Assembly: GCA_017513135.1 (NCBI GenBank)
Contig: JAFWDH010000022.1
Span: 1-64,000, forward strand
Source of the DNA: Oscillospiraceae bacterium
GTDB taxonomy: Bacteria > Bacillota > Clostridia > Oscillospirales > Ruminococcaceae
Length of the DNA stretch: 64,000 nt
Direction: 5' to 3'
Made by a program: the position numbers and the translations under genes. Below are positions 48,737-57,007 of the stretch, piece after piece. The notes under the pieces were generated by a model that was given only the letters and a program-made list of their open reading frames with translations, made no database searches and had not been told where the DNA came from. Within the stretch, counting starts at the first letter, position 1. Every line of letters starts with the position of its first letter.

Positions 48737-50602
48737 ATGGAAATCACCAGAAACACAAGACTTAAAGACGTGATCAGGACTGCGTCAGGACATGACACGG
48801 TCGCGCGTCTTCTATACTCTCTGGGGCTCGATCTTGATCTGATCACCAACACTCCGATCGGCCTTCTGAAACTGGGAGCGCTGGAAAAACTGTCATTCGG
48901 AAAGATCAGCAGCAGTTTTATGGACGCATTCATCAGGATCCTCAATTCTCTCGGCGAGAGCGAATTCAGCAACGAGCCGGGACAGACCGGCATAGCCTGG
49001 TGGAAGGAAGCTGTATTCTATCAGGTATATCCGAGATCCTTCAAGGACAGCAACGGTGACGGGATAGGAGATATCAAAGGGATCATAGAAAAACTTGATT
49101 ACATCAAAGACCTGGGTGCCGATGCCGTATGGTGTTCGCCTTTCTTTGACTCACCGAACGCGGACAATGGATATGATATACGCGATTACAGATCCGTAAT
49201 GGCCGAGTTCGGCACTCTCGATGATGTCAAACAGCTTATAAAAGAATGCCATGACAGAGATATAAGACTGATAATCGATCTGGTCATGAACCATACTTCT
49301 GATGAGTATGAGTGGTTCAGGAAGGCGCTATGCGGTGATGAGAAGTACCGCGGCTATTACATGTGGAGCAAAAAGCCAAACAACTGGACTTCTTTCTTTT
49401 CAGGCTCAGCATGGAAATTCTTTCCTCAGGTCGGCGAATATGCGCTGCATCTGTTTGCAGACAAACAGATAGACCTTAACTGGGACAATCCCGACGTCCG
49501 GAAGGAGATGTATGACATCGCCGGCTTCTGGCTCGATCTCGGTGTTGACGGCTTCAGACTTGATGTGGTCAGTTTCATATCAAAGACAGAAGGACTTCCG
49601 GACGGTGATCCTACAGTAGGATCGCTTATGGGCTTCACCGGAATAGAGCACTATTTCCACGGTCCTCACCTCGATGAATATCTGAGGGAATTCAACAGAG
49701 AGGTCCTCAGTCCTTACAGTGCTTATACGGTCGGCGAGTGTCCCGGGAACGGGATCATGATGTCCAGGATGATCACAGGCGACGACCGCGGAGAACTCTC
49801 TCAGCTGTTTTCTTTCGACCACATTGAGAACCCCGGAAAGAAGCGCTTCGACGTATATGATTTTGATCTGCGGAAAATGGTGCCTGAGCTTGTCAGGTGG
49901 CAGACCGAGTACTCGGATCACTGCTGGCCTACGCTGTTTTTTGAGAATCACGACAATCCCAGGATCTGCTCCAAAGCCGATCACACAGGACGATACCGAG
50001 TGCAGATAAGCAAACTGATAGCTGTGCTCCTGTTCACGCTTAAAGGGACTCCATATGTTTATCAGGGAGGAGAACTGGGCATGACCGACTATCCCTTCCG
50101 TGACCTCTCAGAGTACAGGGATGTGGAGAGTCTCAACTATTTCCGTGAGAAGACTTCATGCGGAGTTGCAGAAGACGAAGCGATGAAGATGCTGCTGTAC
50201 GGTTCACGCGACCATGCCAGGACTCCGATGCAGTGGTCTTCCGGAAAGAATGCCGGATTCAGCGATAGTGCTCCCTGGATCGGAGTGAACCCAAATTATA
50301 CCGAGATCAATGCCGAGGCAGAAGCTGCAGATCCGGGCTCCGTACTGAACTGCTACCGCAGTCTCATCAGTCTTCGCAAAACCCACAGGACACTGATATA
50401 CGGTTCTTTCAGGAAGATCCGCACTTCAAAGAACCTCCTCGTCTATGAACGTTCCGGTGATGAGAATTTTACTGTCGTAATAAACCTTACTGGCCGCAGG
50501 AGAAGGAATCCGTTCTCTTCTGATTCCTCTCCGGTCTTCTCGAATTACCCGGATTCTGCGGATGCGCTAAGACCTTATGAAGCTCTGATCTACAGACGCT
50601 GA
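48737..50602 (+). CDS. GH13 alpha-glucosidase (oligo-1,6-glucosidase type) with extra N-terminal helical domain
   Basis: Predicted 621 aa. The GH13 barrel starts near residue 86 (AWWKEAVFYQVYPRSFKDS, NGDGIGDIKGI) and has DLVMNHTSDEYEWF, the nucleophile Asp276 in GFRLDVVSF, acid/base Glu334 in TVGECPG, and Asp406 in ENHDNPR. This pattern fits cytoplasmic exo-glucosidases of the oligo-1,6-glucosidase or trehalose-6-phosphate hydrolase group. There is no signal peptide. Residues 1-80 are an added helical domain (RLLYSLGLDLDLITNTPIG) that standard members lack. It is monocistronic and ends at a bidirectional terminator. Confidence 0.9.
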   Translation: MEITRNTRLKDVIRTASGHDTVARLLYSLGLDLDLITNTPIGLLKLGALEKLSFGKISSSFMDAFIRILNSLGESEFSNEPGQTGIAWWKEAVFYQVYPRSFKDSNGDGIGDIKGIIEKLDYIKDLGADAVWCSPFFDSPNADNGYDIRDYRSVMAEFGTLDDVKQLIKECHDRDIRLIIDLVMNHTSDEYEWFRKALCGDEKYRGYYMWSKKPNNWTSFFSGSAWKFFPQVGEYALHLFADKQIDLNWDNPDVRKEMYDIAGFWLDLGVDGFRLDVVSFISKTEGLPDGDPTVGSLMGFTGIEHYFHGPHLDEYLREFNREVLSPYSAYTVGECPGNGIMMSRMITGDDRGELSQLFSFDHIENPGKKRFDVYDFDLRKMVPELVRWQTEYSDHCWPTLFFENHDNPRICSKADHTGRYRVQISKLIAVLLFTLKGTPYVYQGGELGMTDYPFRDLSEYRDVESLNYFREKTSCGVAEDEAMKMLLYGSRDHARTPMQWSSGKNAGFSDSAPWIGVNPNYTEINAEAEAADPGSVLNCYRSLISLRKTHRTLIYGSFRKIRTSKNLLVYERSGDENFTVVINLTGRRRRNPFSSDSSPVFSNYPDSADALRPYEALIYRR

Positions 50603-50618
50603 AGAAAGTAAAATAAAA

Positions 50619-50656
50619 ACAGGGATCAGACCGTATGGATCTGATCCCTGTTTGTT
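50619..50656. terminator. Bidirectional terminator between glucosidase and rluB-like gene
   Basis: ACAGGGATCAGA (50619-50630) pairs with TCTGATCCCTGT (50640-50651) around CCGTATGGA. T-rich on the + side (TTGTTGTT) and TTTTTATTTT on the minus side, so it can stop both converging genes. Confidence 0.9.
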
Positions 50657-50668
50657 GTTAAGCGATCT

Positions 50669-51412
50669 CTATTTCGTCTTTCCGCCCGAGGCGTTTCTTC
50701 TGAGCCCAGCTATCTCCGACGGCTTGAGCTGGCGGTACTCTCCCGCTCTGAGCTTACCGAGTGTCAATGGTCCGACTGCAGTTCTCTTCAGTCTGGTAAC
50801 GGCCAGTCCTACTGCTTCGCACATGCGCCTTATCTCGCGGTTGTGCCCTTCCGTGATGACTATCTCCATGGTTCCCCGGCTGCTTCCGTCGCCACCTGTG
50901 ACCCTGAGCCTGGCAGGCTGCGTCTTGAACCCGTCGTCAAGTTTTACTCCTGAAGATAGGCTGATCAGCTGTTCCTCCGACGGATACGGTTCAACGCTCA
51001 CCCTGTAGGTCTTCGTCACCTTTCCCGAAGGATGTGTCAGCAGATTAGTGAAATCTCCGTCATTCGTCATGATGAGAAGCCCTTCGGAATCCTTATCGAG
51101 CCTTCCGACGGGGTACAGTCTGACATCAACATCTGACAGCAGCTCCGCTACGGTCTTGTCCGCATGGCTGTCTTTAAGCGTAGTGACATATCCTCTCGGT
51201 TTGTTGAGCATGTAATAGAGCTTTGATACCTTTTTCTGAAGATATACTCTCTTTCCGTTCACATGCAGAACATCCTTCGCAGGATCTATCTTCGCGCCGG
51301 GTTCCGCTCTTCTTCCGTTTACGGCTATTCTGCCCTCTTCCAGGAGCCTGTCGGCTTCTCTTCTTGAGCAGTATCCCTGCGCTGACAATACCTTCTGAAT
51401 TCTTTCTTCCAT
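50669..51412 (-). CDS. rluB: RluB/RsuA-family pseudouridine synthase
   Basis: Predicted 247 aa. N-terminal S4 domain (ERIQKVLSAQGYCSRREADR, EGRIAVNGRRAEPG) and a catalytic domain with KPRGYVTTL, PVGRLDKDSEGLLIMTNDG (catalytic Asp), KTYRVSVEP and ITEGHNREIRRMCEAVG. Most likely modifies U2605 of 23S rRNA as RluB does in the scpAB-linked position. The C terminus has a basic NASGGKTK tail. Confidence 0.92.
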   Translation of the reverse strand: MEERIQKVLSAQGYCSRREADRLLEEGRIAVNGRRAEPGAKIDPAKDVLHVNGKRVYLQKKVSKLYYMLNKPRGYVTTLKDSHADKTVAELLSDVDVRLYPVGRLDKDSEGLLIMTNDGDFTNLLTHPSGKVTKTYRVSVEPYPSEEQLISLSSGVKLDDGFKTQPARLRVTGGDGSSRGTMEIVITEGHNREIRRMCEAVGLAVTRLKRTAVGPLTLGKLRAGEYRQLKPSEIAGLRRNASGGKTK

Positions 51413-51450
51413 ATTAAGCAGTTAATCCAAATCCGAAGAAGCTGCGGTGA

Positions 51451-51843
51451 TCAGTCTTCTTCCTTTTTCCCTTCCGTGTTCTTCCCCGTCATTCTGGATA
51501 TCCTGTCCACAAGATCGGGAAGTGTTCTGACAAAGTTGTCCGCCGTGCTTCCTATCGTGTCGAGCTGCATGATTTTGACACCGTCTCCGGAGGTCACCAG
51601 AAAAGCGATAGGCGTTACAGTGACTCCTCCGCCGACTCCGCCTCCGAACATATCCGACTGCTTGCTGCTGGGAAGATCAGATCCACCCGAGGCAAAACCG
51701 AAAGATACTCTTGAAACAGGGACCGCGCTGACTCCGTTCGGAAGCGTTATCGGGTCTCCTATCACGGTTCCTGAATCAGCAAGCGCTTTTATCTTGTTAA
51801 GTGCGACCTCCGTGAGAAGATTTACGCCGTGTTCAGTTGACAT
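51451..51843 (-). CDS. ytfJ: YtfJ/GerW-family protein
   Basis: Predicted 130 aa from the ATG at 51843 after AGGGGAGGG. Opens MSTEHGVNLLTEVALNKIKA, then GDPITLPNGVSAVPVSRVSFGF and the glycine-rich FGGGVGGGVTVTPIAFLV. YtfJ is a spore-cortex-associated protein required for germination in Bacillus; its presence suggests a spore former or descent from one. Usual position after scpB and a DUF2953 gene. Confidence 0.92.
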   Translation of the reverse strand: MSTEHGVNLLTEVALNKIKALADSGTVIGDPITLPNGVSAVPVSRVSFGFASGGSDLPSSKQSDMFGGGVGGGVTVTPIAFLVTSGDGVKIMQLDTIGSTADNFVRTLPDLVDRISRMTGKNTEGKKEED

Positions 51844-52567
51844 TCTTTTTCCCTCCCCTGTCAAGCAGAGTCCTGACTGCTTCGAAAAGAGAACCGAAGC
51901 CGAATCCCAGGACGAGCAGGATTATTATTATCGGCTGCGCCGTTACAGCGCAGCTCATTTTTTCTTTCTTTGGTTCGGCGTCGCCGAAGCACGGATAGAC
52001 CGTCACTTCCCCATATGTGACGTTTTTCCCGAACAGGCTGTTGATCAGCCTCATAAAACTGCCTATCAGCGCCCACTGCAGCCCGCTCCTGAATCCTATC
52101 GATGCAGGGTCTGAGCCCGTGACGCTTATGACGACAGACATGTCGCGTATGCGTACGGCTTTAAGCAGCATCCTCGCAAGCCAGAAACCCGGCTTCATCA
52201 GAGGTCTGACGATACGCAGTATCCTTTCGATAGACTCAGCGATGGACTGTCCGCTGCCTTCTTCCTTCCCGCTGCTGTCACTTCGATCGTCCTCTTCCAT
52301 GGCTTCTGAAGTATCAGAGTTTCCGGAGTCGGTTTCCGCATCGCCCGCAGAACCGTCTTTTCTCTCTCTGTGCTTCCTGTCCTTCTTACCGTCTCTATGC
52401 CTGTCAGCAGGCACAAGGCGTCTGTGCAGGAAAAGATATCTCAGTTCAAGCCTTATCGCAGCGTCCTGCCAGAGAATATCCAGACGGACCGGAAAGAAAA
52501 GAAGCACGAGAAGTGTCCATCCGATAACTGAAAGCACTGTTTTTATGGCAGTCAGGAACATACTCAT
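51833..52567 (-). CDS. DUF2953 family protein
   Basis: Predicted 244 aa. One membrane span at the N terminus (FLTAIKTVLSVIGWTLLVLLFF), then a beta segment (DILWQDAAIRLELRYLFLH), a charged disordered stretch (about 55-105) and a second conserved part with RDMSVVISVTGSDPASIGFRSG. DUF2953 genes occur next to ytfJ in Firmicutes. Function unknown. ATGA overlap with scpB and an 11-base overlap with ytfJ. Confidence 0.85.
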   Translation of the reverse strand: MSMFLTAIKTVLSVIGWTLLVLLFFPVRLDILWQDAAIRLELRYLFLHRRLVPADRHRDGKKDRKHRERKDGSAGDAETDSGNSDTSEAMEEDDRSDSSGKEEGSGQSIAESIERILRIVRPLMKPGFWLARMLLKAVRIRDMSVVISVTGSDPASIGFRSGLQWALIGSFMRLINSLFGKNVTYGEVTVYPCFGDAEPKKEKMSCAVTAQPIIIILLVLGFGFGSLFEAVRTLLDRGGKKNVN

Positions 52568-53127
52568 TCGAATGATATTTCCTCATATTCCTCTTCTTCA
52601 GAGGGCACGAGAGATTCCTCACCGTGCAGCGGAGGCAGATCATCCAGAGAAGTCAGGCCGAAGCATCTGAGGAAATTGTCTGTCGTCACGAAACTGACAG
52701 GCCTTCCGGGAAGATCAAGTCTCCCCGCTTCTTCGACAAGATTCTTTGAGATGAGAGTGCCGAGCGAGGAAGAACTGTCAACCCCCCTAATCTCATCTAT
52801 AAATGATCTGGATACGGGCTGGTTATATGCGACTATGGACAGGACCTCAAGCGCCGCCTGTGAAAGAGGGGCATTTCGTCTGTTATCCATGGCGCGGATC
52901 ACGAAATCCGCGTATTTGGGTCTTGTCGAGAGCTGATACCTGTCTTCAAAACGAAGCAGGCAGAGACCTGATTCCTTTGAATCAAGATCCTGCGATATCT
53001 CTGCGAGAAGATTCAGTACCGCGCCGGTATCGATCCCGAGAGCATCCGCTATCTTCTCGGCTGTTACAGGCTCGGCAACGGCGAACAGCACTGCCTCAGC
53101 TGCAGATCTGTAGTAATTATTGTCCAC
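52564..53127 (-). CDS. scpB: ScpB, condensin accessory protein
   Basis: Predicted 187 aa starting at GTG inside the end of scpA, after AGAGG. Two winged helices: SAAEAVLFAVAEPVTAEKIADALG at the start and PLSQAALEVLSIVAYNQPVSRSFIDEIRGVDSS in the middle. A dimer of ScpB binds ScpA and SMC to build the chromosome-folding complex. Acidic tail. The frame is open further upstream, but no site supports a longer protein. Confidence 0.94.
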   Translation of the reverse strand: MDNNYYRSAAEAVLFAVAEPVTAEKIADALGIDTGAVLNLLAEISQDLDSKESGLCLLRFEDRYQLSTRPKYADFVIRAMDNRRNAPLSQAALEVLSIVAYNQPVSRSFIDEIRGVDSSSSLGTLISKNLVEEAGRLDLPGRPVSFVTTDNFLRCFGLTSLDDLPPLHGEESLVPSEEEEYEEISFE

Positions 53128-53830
53128 TCTGTGAATCCTCTCTTCCCTGTTTGGTCGTGACTGTTCCGTCGTCAGCAACTTCGATCCTTCCGTCTCTTAT
53201 CAGTTCAAGAATGCCGAGGAAAGTCGCCACCGTCTCGCTTCTGCCCGTGCTGTTTCGGAAAAAGTCGCTGATGTGCCTTCCGTTCTTCCTTCTCAACGCA
53301 CCGAGGATGCTTACCACACGGCTGCTGACGGATACCACCGGAGCGGACACTATAGGTTCAAAGCGGCTGAGGTCGGTCTCCCGCGGCGCTTTTCCCTGAA
53401 CGGAAAGGAATGCTTTTCTGATCGATTCAGGTTCATGACGTCTGGAATACTCACTGCTGAACTTGATCTGCATCGGTTCCCTGACGAAGAAATTGACTCC
53501 TTCCGAGATATCGCGCAGCTTGGCTGCAGCTTCCTTGCACAGAGAATACTCGATCAGCCTTCCCGTGAGTTCCCTCGTCAGTTCCTCTTTCTCCTCTTCT
53601 CTGGGAAGAAGAGCTATGGACTTGAGGTACACCAGTCTTGCCGCCATCTCGATAAACTCGCTGGCAGACTCCAATTCTTCCGGACCTACGCTGCCGATAA
53701 AATCAAGGTACTGATCTATGAGCTCATTGACACGTATGTCGATGAGGCTCATTTTATGTGTGGCGATCAGATGCAGCAGTAGATCCAGAGGCCCTTCAAA
53801 ATCCTGTATATGATAAGTTAGTTCCTGCAA
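53117..53830 (-). CDS. scpA: ScpA, kleisin subunit of SMC condensin
   Basis: Predicted 237 aa starting at TTG. N-terminal SMC-neck-binding part: LTYHIQDFEGPLDLLLHLIATHKMSLIDIRV split by the helix, then LIDQYLDFIG and EFIEMAARLVYLKSIALLP; C-terminal winged helix with FLGILELIRDGRIEV. First gene of the scpA-scpB-DUF2953-ytfJ-rluB operon. Confidence 0.95.
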   Translation of the reverse strand: MQELTYHIQDFEGPLDLLLHLIATHKMSLIDIRVNELIDQYLDFIGSVGPEELESASEFIEMAARLVYLKSIALLPREEEKEELTRELTGRLIEYSLCKEAAAKLRDISEGVNFFVREPMQIKFSSEYSRRHEPESIRKAFLSVQGKAPRETDLSRFEPIVSAPVVSVSSRVVSILGALRRKNGRHISDFFRNSTGRSETVATFLGILELIRDGRIEVADDGTVTTKQGREDSQSGQ

Positions 53831-53879
53831 TTCACTCGTTCCTGTCCAAGGTAATGGCTCGGGCTTTCCCGATAGGATA

Positions 53880-53908
53880 ATTATATTTAAAGGGGCATTT
53901 AATTACAA
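53880..53908 (-). promoter_or_regulatory. Promoter of the scpA operon
   Basis: Minus strand TTGTAA (53908-53903), exact 17-base spacer, TATAAT (53885-53880), 50 bases before the scpA start. Confidence 0.68.
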
Positions 53909-53944
53909 CTTTGCCCCGGTGTGTCAAAATCCCGCCGAAGTGCA

Positions 53945-53976
53945 AGAAAAAACCCGCGATCCTGAAGACCACGGGT
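53945..53976 (-). terminator. Terminator after rpmB
   Basis: CCCG-GGTC and GATC-CGGG form the stem around TTCAG (53953-53975); on the minus strand TTTTTTCTTGC follows. The 199-base gap between scpA and rpmB otherwise holds the scpA promoter only. Confidence 0.85.
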
Positions 53977-54029
53977 GATGATTCTTCTTTCAGCCGGCTG
54001 CAACTGTATCAGCCGAATGTACTTGTTCC

Positions 54030-54218
54030 TCAGATAGCTCTGGTAACTTTCCCGGAGCGGAGGCAACGGGTGCAGGCGTAGACGTGGGTCGGTTTTCCGT
54101 CGACTATCGCCTTGACGCGCTGTACATTGGGCTTAAAAGTACGGTTTGAGCGTCTGTGGGAATGGGAAATCTTGATGCCGAAACGGACTTCCTTTCCGCA
54201 AAAATCACATTTTGCCAT
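54030..54218 (-). CDS. rpmB: Ribosomal protein L28, zinc-binding form
   Basis: Predicted 62 aa from MAKCDFCG, behind AGGGAGGTG. Two Cys pairs (CDFCG and CTRCLRSGK) show the zinc-containing (C+) form. HSHRRSNRTFKPNVQRVKA is the core signature. Own promoter and terminator. Confidence 0.97.
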   Translation of the reverse strand: MAKCDFCGKEVRFGIKISHSHRRSNRTFKPNVQRVKAIVDGKPTHVYACTRCLRSGKVTRAI

Positions 54219-54257
54219 TTGCTGCACCTCCCTTAGCTGATTTTTGTCACGCCGATT

Positions 54258-54286
54258 ATTTTAACAAATAGAATTATCAATTGCAA
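54258..54286 (-). promoter_or_regulatory. Promoter of rpmB
   Basis: Minus strand TTGCAA (54286-54281), exact 17-base spacer, TAAAAT (54263-54258), 40 bases before rpmB. Confidence 0.7.
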
Positions 54287-54347
54287 GACTTTTTTAAGTT
54301 CCTTCCGCAAACATACGCAGGTCTGCTCAGGAAGCATGCAAAAACAG

Positions 54348-55595
54348 TCAGTGTCTCATCCTGACAGCGGCTTTCAGCAGTGCGAGTCTTGAAGCTGTCA
54401 GGCTTATCCCTCCCTGTAGATACGCCACGTACGGTTCCCTCATAGGTCCGTCGCATGACAGTTCAATGGATGAACCCTGGGTGAAAGCTCCTGCGGCCAT
54501 TATTATTTTGTCATCATAGCCGGGCATATCGTCAGGCACAGGAGCGGCAAAACTGTCTATGGGAGATGACGCCTGTATCTCTTCGCAGAGCGCTATGAGG
54601 TTTTCGGGACTCTTTGTCTCTATTGATGTTATGATGTCGTTTCTGGGCATCCTGTATGACGGGACTGCCTTGTACCCTATCTCTTCAAACAGCGCGGCCG
54701 CATATATAGAAGTCTTCTTTGCCTCGCATGTCACCTGTGGAGCGAAGTACAGTCCGAGGTAATAATCCCTCATTCCTCCCGGAACGCTTCCGAGTTCCCT
54801 GCCCGTTCCCGGAGACGTGAGCCTGTGGCCGCATTTTTCCACAAGTTCATGTTTTCCCGCTATATAGCCTCCGGTCGGAGCTATGGCTCCGCCGGGATTC
54901 TTTATCAGGGAACCCGCGATAAGATCGGCTCCGGCAGAGAGAGGCTCTTCGGTATCTGTGAATTCACCATAGCAGTTATCGACGAAGATGATTGCTTTGG
55001 GGTTTACCGATCTGACTGTATCACTGATCCGCCTTATGTCCGCAAGAGAGAATGCCCTTCTCGGCTCATACCCTCTTGAACGCTGGATATGTACCACATC
55101 GGCAAACGGAGCTTTTGCGGCGATAGCTTCATAATCAGGTTCTCCGTCAACCAGCGGGACCTCATCGTAACTGACTCCGAACTCCATTAGTGAGCCATAT
55201 CCCTCTCCGGTAAGCCCGATCACGGGCTGAAGCGTATCATACGGTCTTCCCGTAGCAGCAATGAGTCTGTCACCGGCTCTCAGAATGCCGAAAAGAGCTA
55301 CGGTCAGCGCATGAGTGCCGCTGAGTATGTGAGGTCTGCAGAGCGCATCCTCGGCACCTACGCAGTCAGCAAACAGCCTGTCGAACGCATCCCTTCCGAT
55401 ATCCCCGTATCCGTATCCTGTGGACTGTCCCAGATGCTGCAGTCCGATCCTGTTCTTTATGAATGAATCGAGGACCTTGAGCTGGACCACATCTCTGATG
55501 CTCTCGCATTCTGCAAACTGCTTCCTGCATCTTTCCATGATCCGTCTGTCCAGATCGCAGAACTCTTCCGGTATCCCGTATCTTTCAAACATCAT
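54348..55595 (-). CDS. ynbB: Methionine gamma-lyase-like PLP protein (YnbB/aluminium resistance family)
   Basis: Predicted 415 aa, typical length. PLP fold type I features: ILSGTHALTVALFGILRAGD, VVHIQRSRGYEPRRAFSLAD, IFVDNCYGEFTD, and the pyridoxal lysine in AGSLIKNPGGAIAPTGGYI. GRELGSVPGGMRDYYLGLYFAPQ is family-specific. Members are annotated as aluminium resistance protein or methionine gamma-lyase; the true substrate is not established. It starts one base after the murD stop. Confidence 0.9.
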   Translation of the reverse strand: MMFERYGIPEEFCDLDRRIMERCRKQFAECESIRDVVQLKVLDSFIKNRIGLQHLGQSTGYGYGDIGRDAFDRLFADCVGAEDALCRPHILSGTHALTVALFGILRAGDRLIAATGRPYDTLQPVIGLTGEGYGSLMEFGVSYDEVPLVDGEPDYEAIAAKAPFADVVHIQRSRGYEPRRAFSLADIRRISDTVRSVNPKAIIFVDNCYGEFTDTEEPLSAGADLIAGSLIKNPGGAIAPTGGYIAGKHELVEKCGHRLTSPGTGRELGSVPGGMRDYYLGLYFAPQVTCEAKKTSIYAAALFEEIGYKAVPSYRMPRNDIITSIETKSPENLIALCEEIQASSPIDSFAAPVPDDMPGYDDKIIMAAGAFTQGSSIELSCDGPMREPYVAYLQGGISLTASRLALLKAAVRMRH

Positions 55596-55596
55596 C

Positions 55597-56991
55597 TCAG
55601 ATCAGTTCCTGCACCAGTTTCTTAAAGTGCTTTCCTCTCTCCTCAAAATTGGCGTACATATCAAAGCTGGCAGAAGCCGGCGAGAACAGAACGACGTCAC
55701 CGGGCTTCGATATCTCTCTGGCCGCCGCGACGCACTCAGGCACATCCGACAGCCGTTTTATCTTTATGTCTTCAGTGTATCCTTCGCAGTTTCTGAGTTC
55801 CCGCTCGATCGCGTCAGCTGTATCTCCGCAGAGCAGGACTGCCTTAACGCCGTTCGAGACAATCTCCGGAGCAAGCGGAGCATAGGAGATCTTCTTGTCA
55901 TAGCCACCCGCTATAAGCACTATCGGTTCACTGAAGGACCTGAGTCCCGCGATGGTCCTTGTAGGTGAGGAAGCTATCGAATCATTGTAATACGCCACTC
56001 CATCCAGCGAACGTACGAATTCTATTCTGTGCTCGACTCCGCCGAATTCTCTGACTGTTTCAGCAAATACGCTGTCGCTCACCAGATCCTTTACGGCAGA
56101 GTACGCTGTCGCAACGTTTTCCTTGTTGTGTTCTCCCCTGAGCCGGATGCCGCTGAGATCCATTACGATGTGTTCCGCCCCGTGTTCAACGCTTATCAGC
56201 TTTGAATCACTGCTGACATAGGCACCGTTGCCGACCCTGCCGTAACGGCTGAACCACCTGATCTCGCCTTTTGCTTCCGTAGCCATCTGTCTGGTGATAT
56301 CATTTGCGGCATTGAATACTGATACAGTGTCTCCGTTCTGCCATAGATAGATGTTCTTCTTCGCTCCGACGTATTCATCCATATCTTTATGATGATCAAG
56401 ATGATTCGGAGTCACGTTTGTTACAACAGAAATCGAAGGGCTCTTTCTCATTGAGATCAGCTGAAAACTGGAGAGCTCCACCACGGCAATGTCATCATGC
56501 CGAACTTCGTCTATGATCGGGAAAAGCGGGATACCTATATTGCCTCCCAGATGAACTCTGAATCCCTGTGCTTCGAGCGTTTTTGCTATCAGAGTCGTGG
56601 TTGTCGTCTTGCCGTCGCTTCCGGTGACACCGATTATCCTGCACGGACACAGATCAAAGAAACTCTCCATCTCGGAGGTGATCTTCACCCCGGCGCTGAT
56701 CGCCTTCTGTATCTCAGGCTTCGTCCAGTCGATCCCGGGAGTCCTGAACACGAGGTCCGCATCTGCAAGTCTGTCAAGATATCCGTCGCCAAGCTGCAGA
56801 TCTACGCCGAGGCCTTCACATTCCCTGCCGAAATCACCTAACTGATCAAGGCTCTTGCGGTCACAGAGCGTCACCTCTGCTCCGAGTCCCGCGAATTTTC
56901 TTATAAGGTCCCTGTGGCTTATTCCCGCCCCCAGGAAAAAGACTTTCTTTCCCTTCAGGCTGCTGTAATACTCTTTGAGCTCTTCTGTCAT
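55597..56991 (-). CDS. murD: MurD, UDP-MurNAc-L-Ala--D-Glu ligase
   Basis: Predicted 464 aa. Adds D-glutamate to UDP-MurNAc-L-alanine. Motifs: KKVFFLGAGISHRDLIRKFAG, IGVTGSDGKTTTTTLIAK (ATP loop), LELSSFQL-like VELSSFQLISM, TNVTPNHLDHH, RGEHNKENVATAYSAV, GGVEHRIEFV and NDSIASSPTRTIAGL. It lies 31 kb from the main wall cluster, which lacks it. Sits between galK and ynbB in one operon. Confidence 0.95.
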   Translation of the reverse strand: MTEELKEYYSSLKGKKVFFLGAGISHRDLIRKFAGLGAEVTLCDRKSLDQLGDFGRECEGLGVDLQLGDGYLDRLADADLVFRTPGIDWTKPEIQKAISAGVKITSEMESFFDLCPCRIIGVTGSDGKTTTTTLIAKTLEAQGFRVHLGGNIGIPLFPIIDEVRHDDIAVVELSSFQLISMRKSPSISVVTNVTPNHLDHHKDMDEYVGAKKNIYLWQNGDTVSVFNAANDITRQMATEAKGEIRWFSRYGRVGNGAYVSSDSKLISVEHGAEHIVMDLSGIRLRGEHNKENVATAYSAVKDLVSDSVFAETVREFGGVEHRIEFVRSLDGVAYYNDSIASSPTRTIAGLRSFSEPIVLIAGGYDKKISYAPLAPEIVSNGVKAVLLCGDTADAIERELRNCEGYTEDIKIKRLSDVPECVAAAREISKPGDVVLFSPASASFDMYANFEERGKHFKKLVQELI

Positions 56992-57007
56992 CGTAAACTT
57001 CTCCGGA

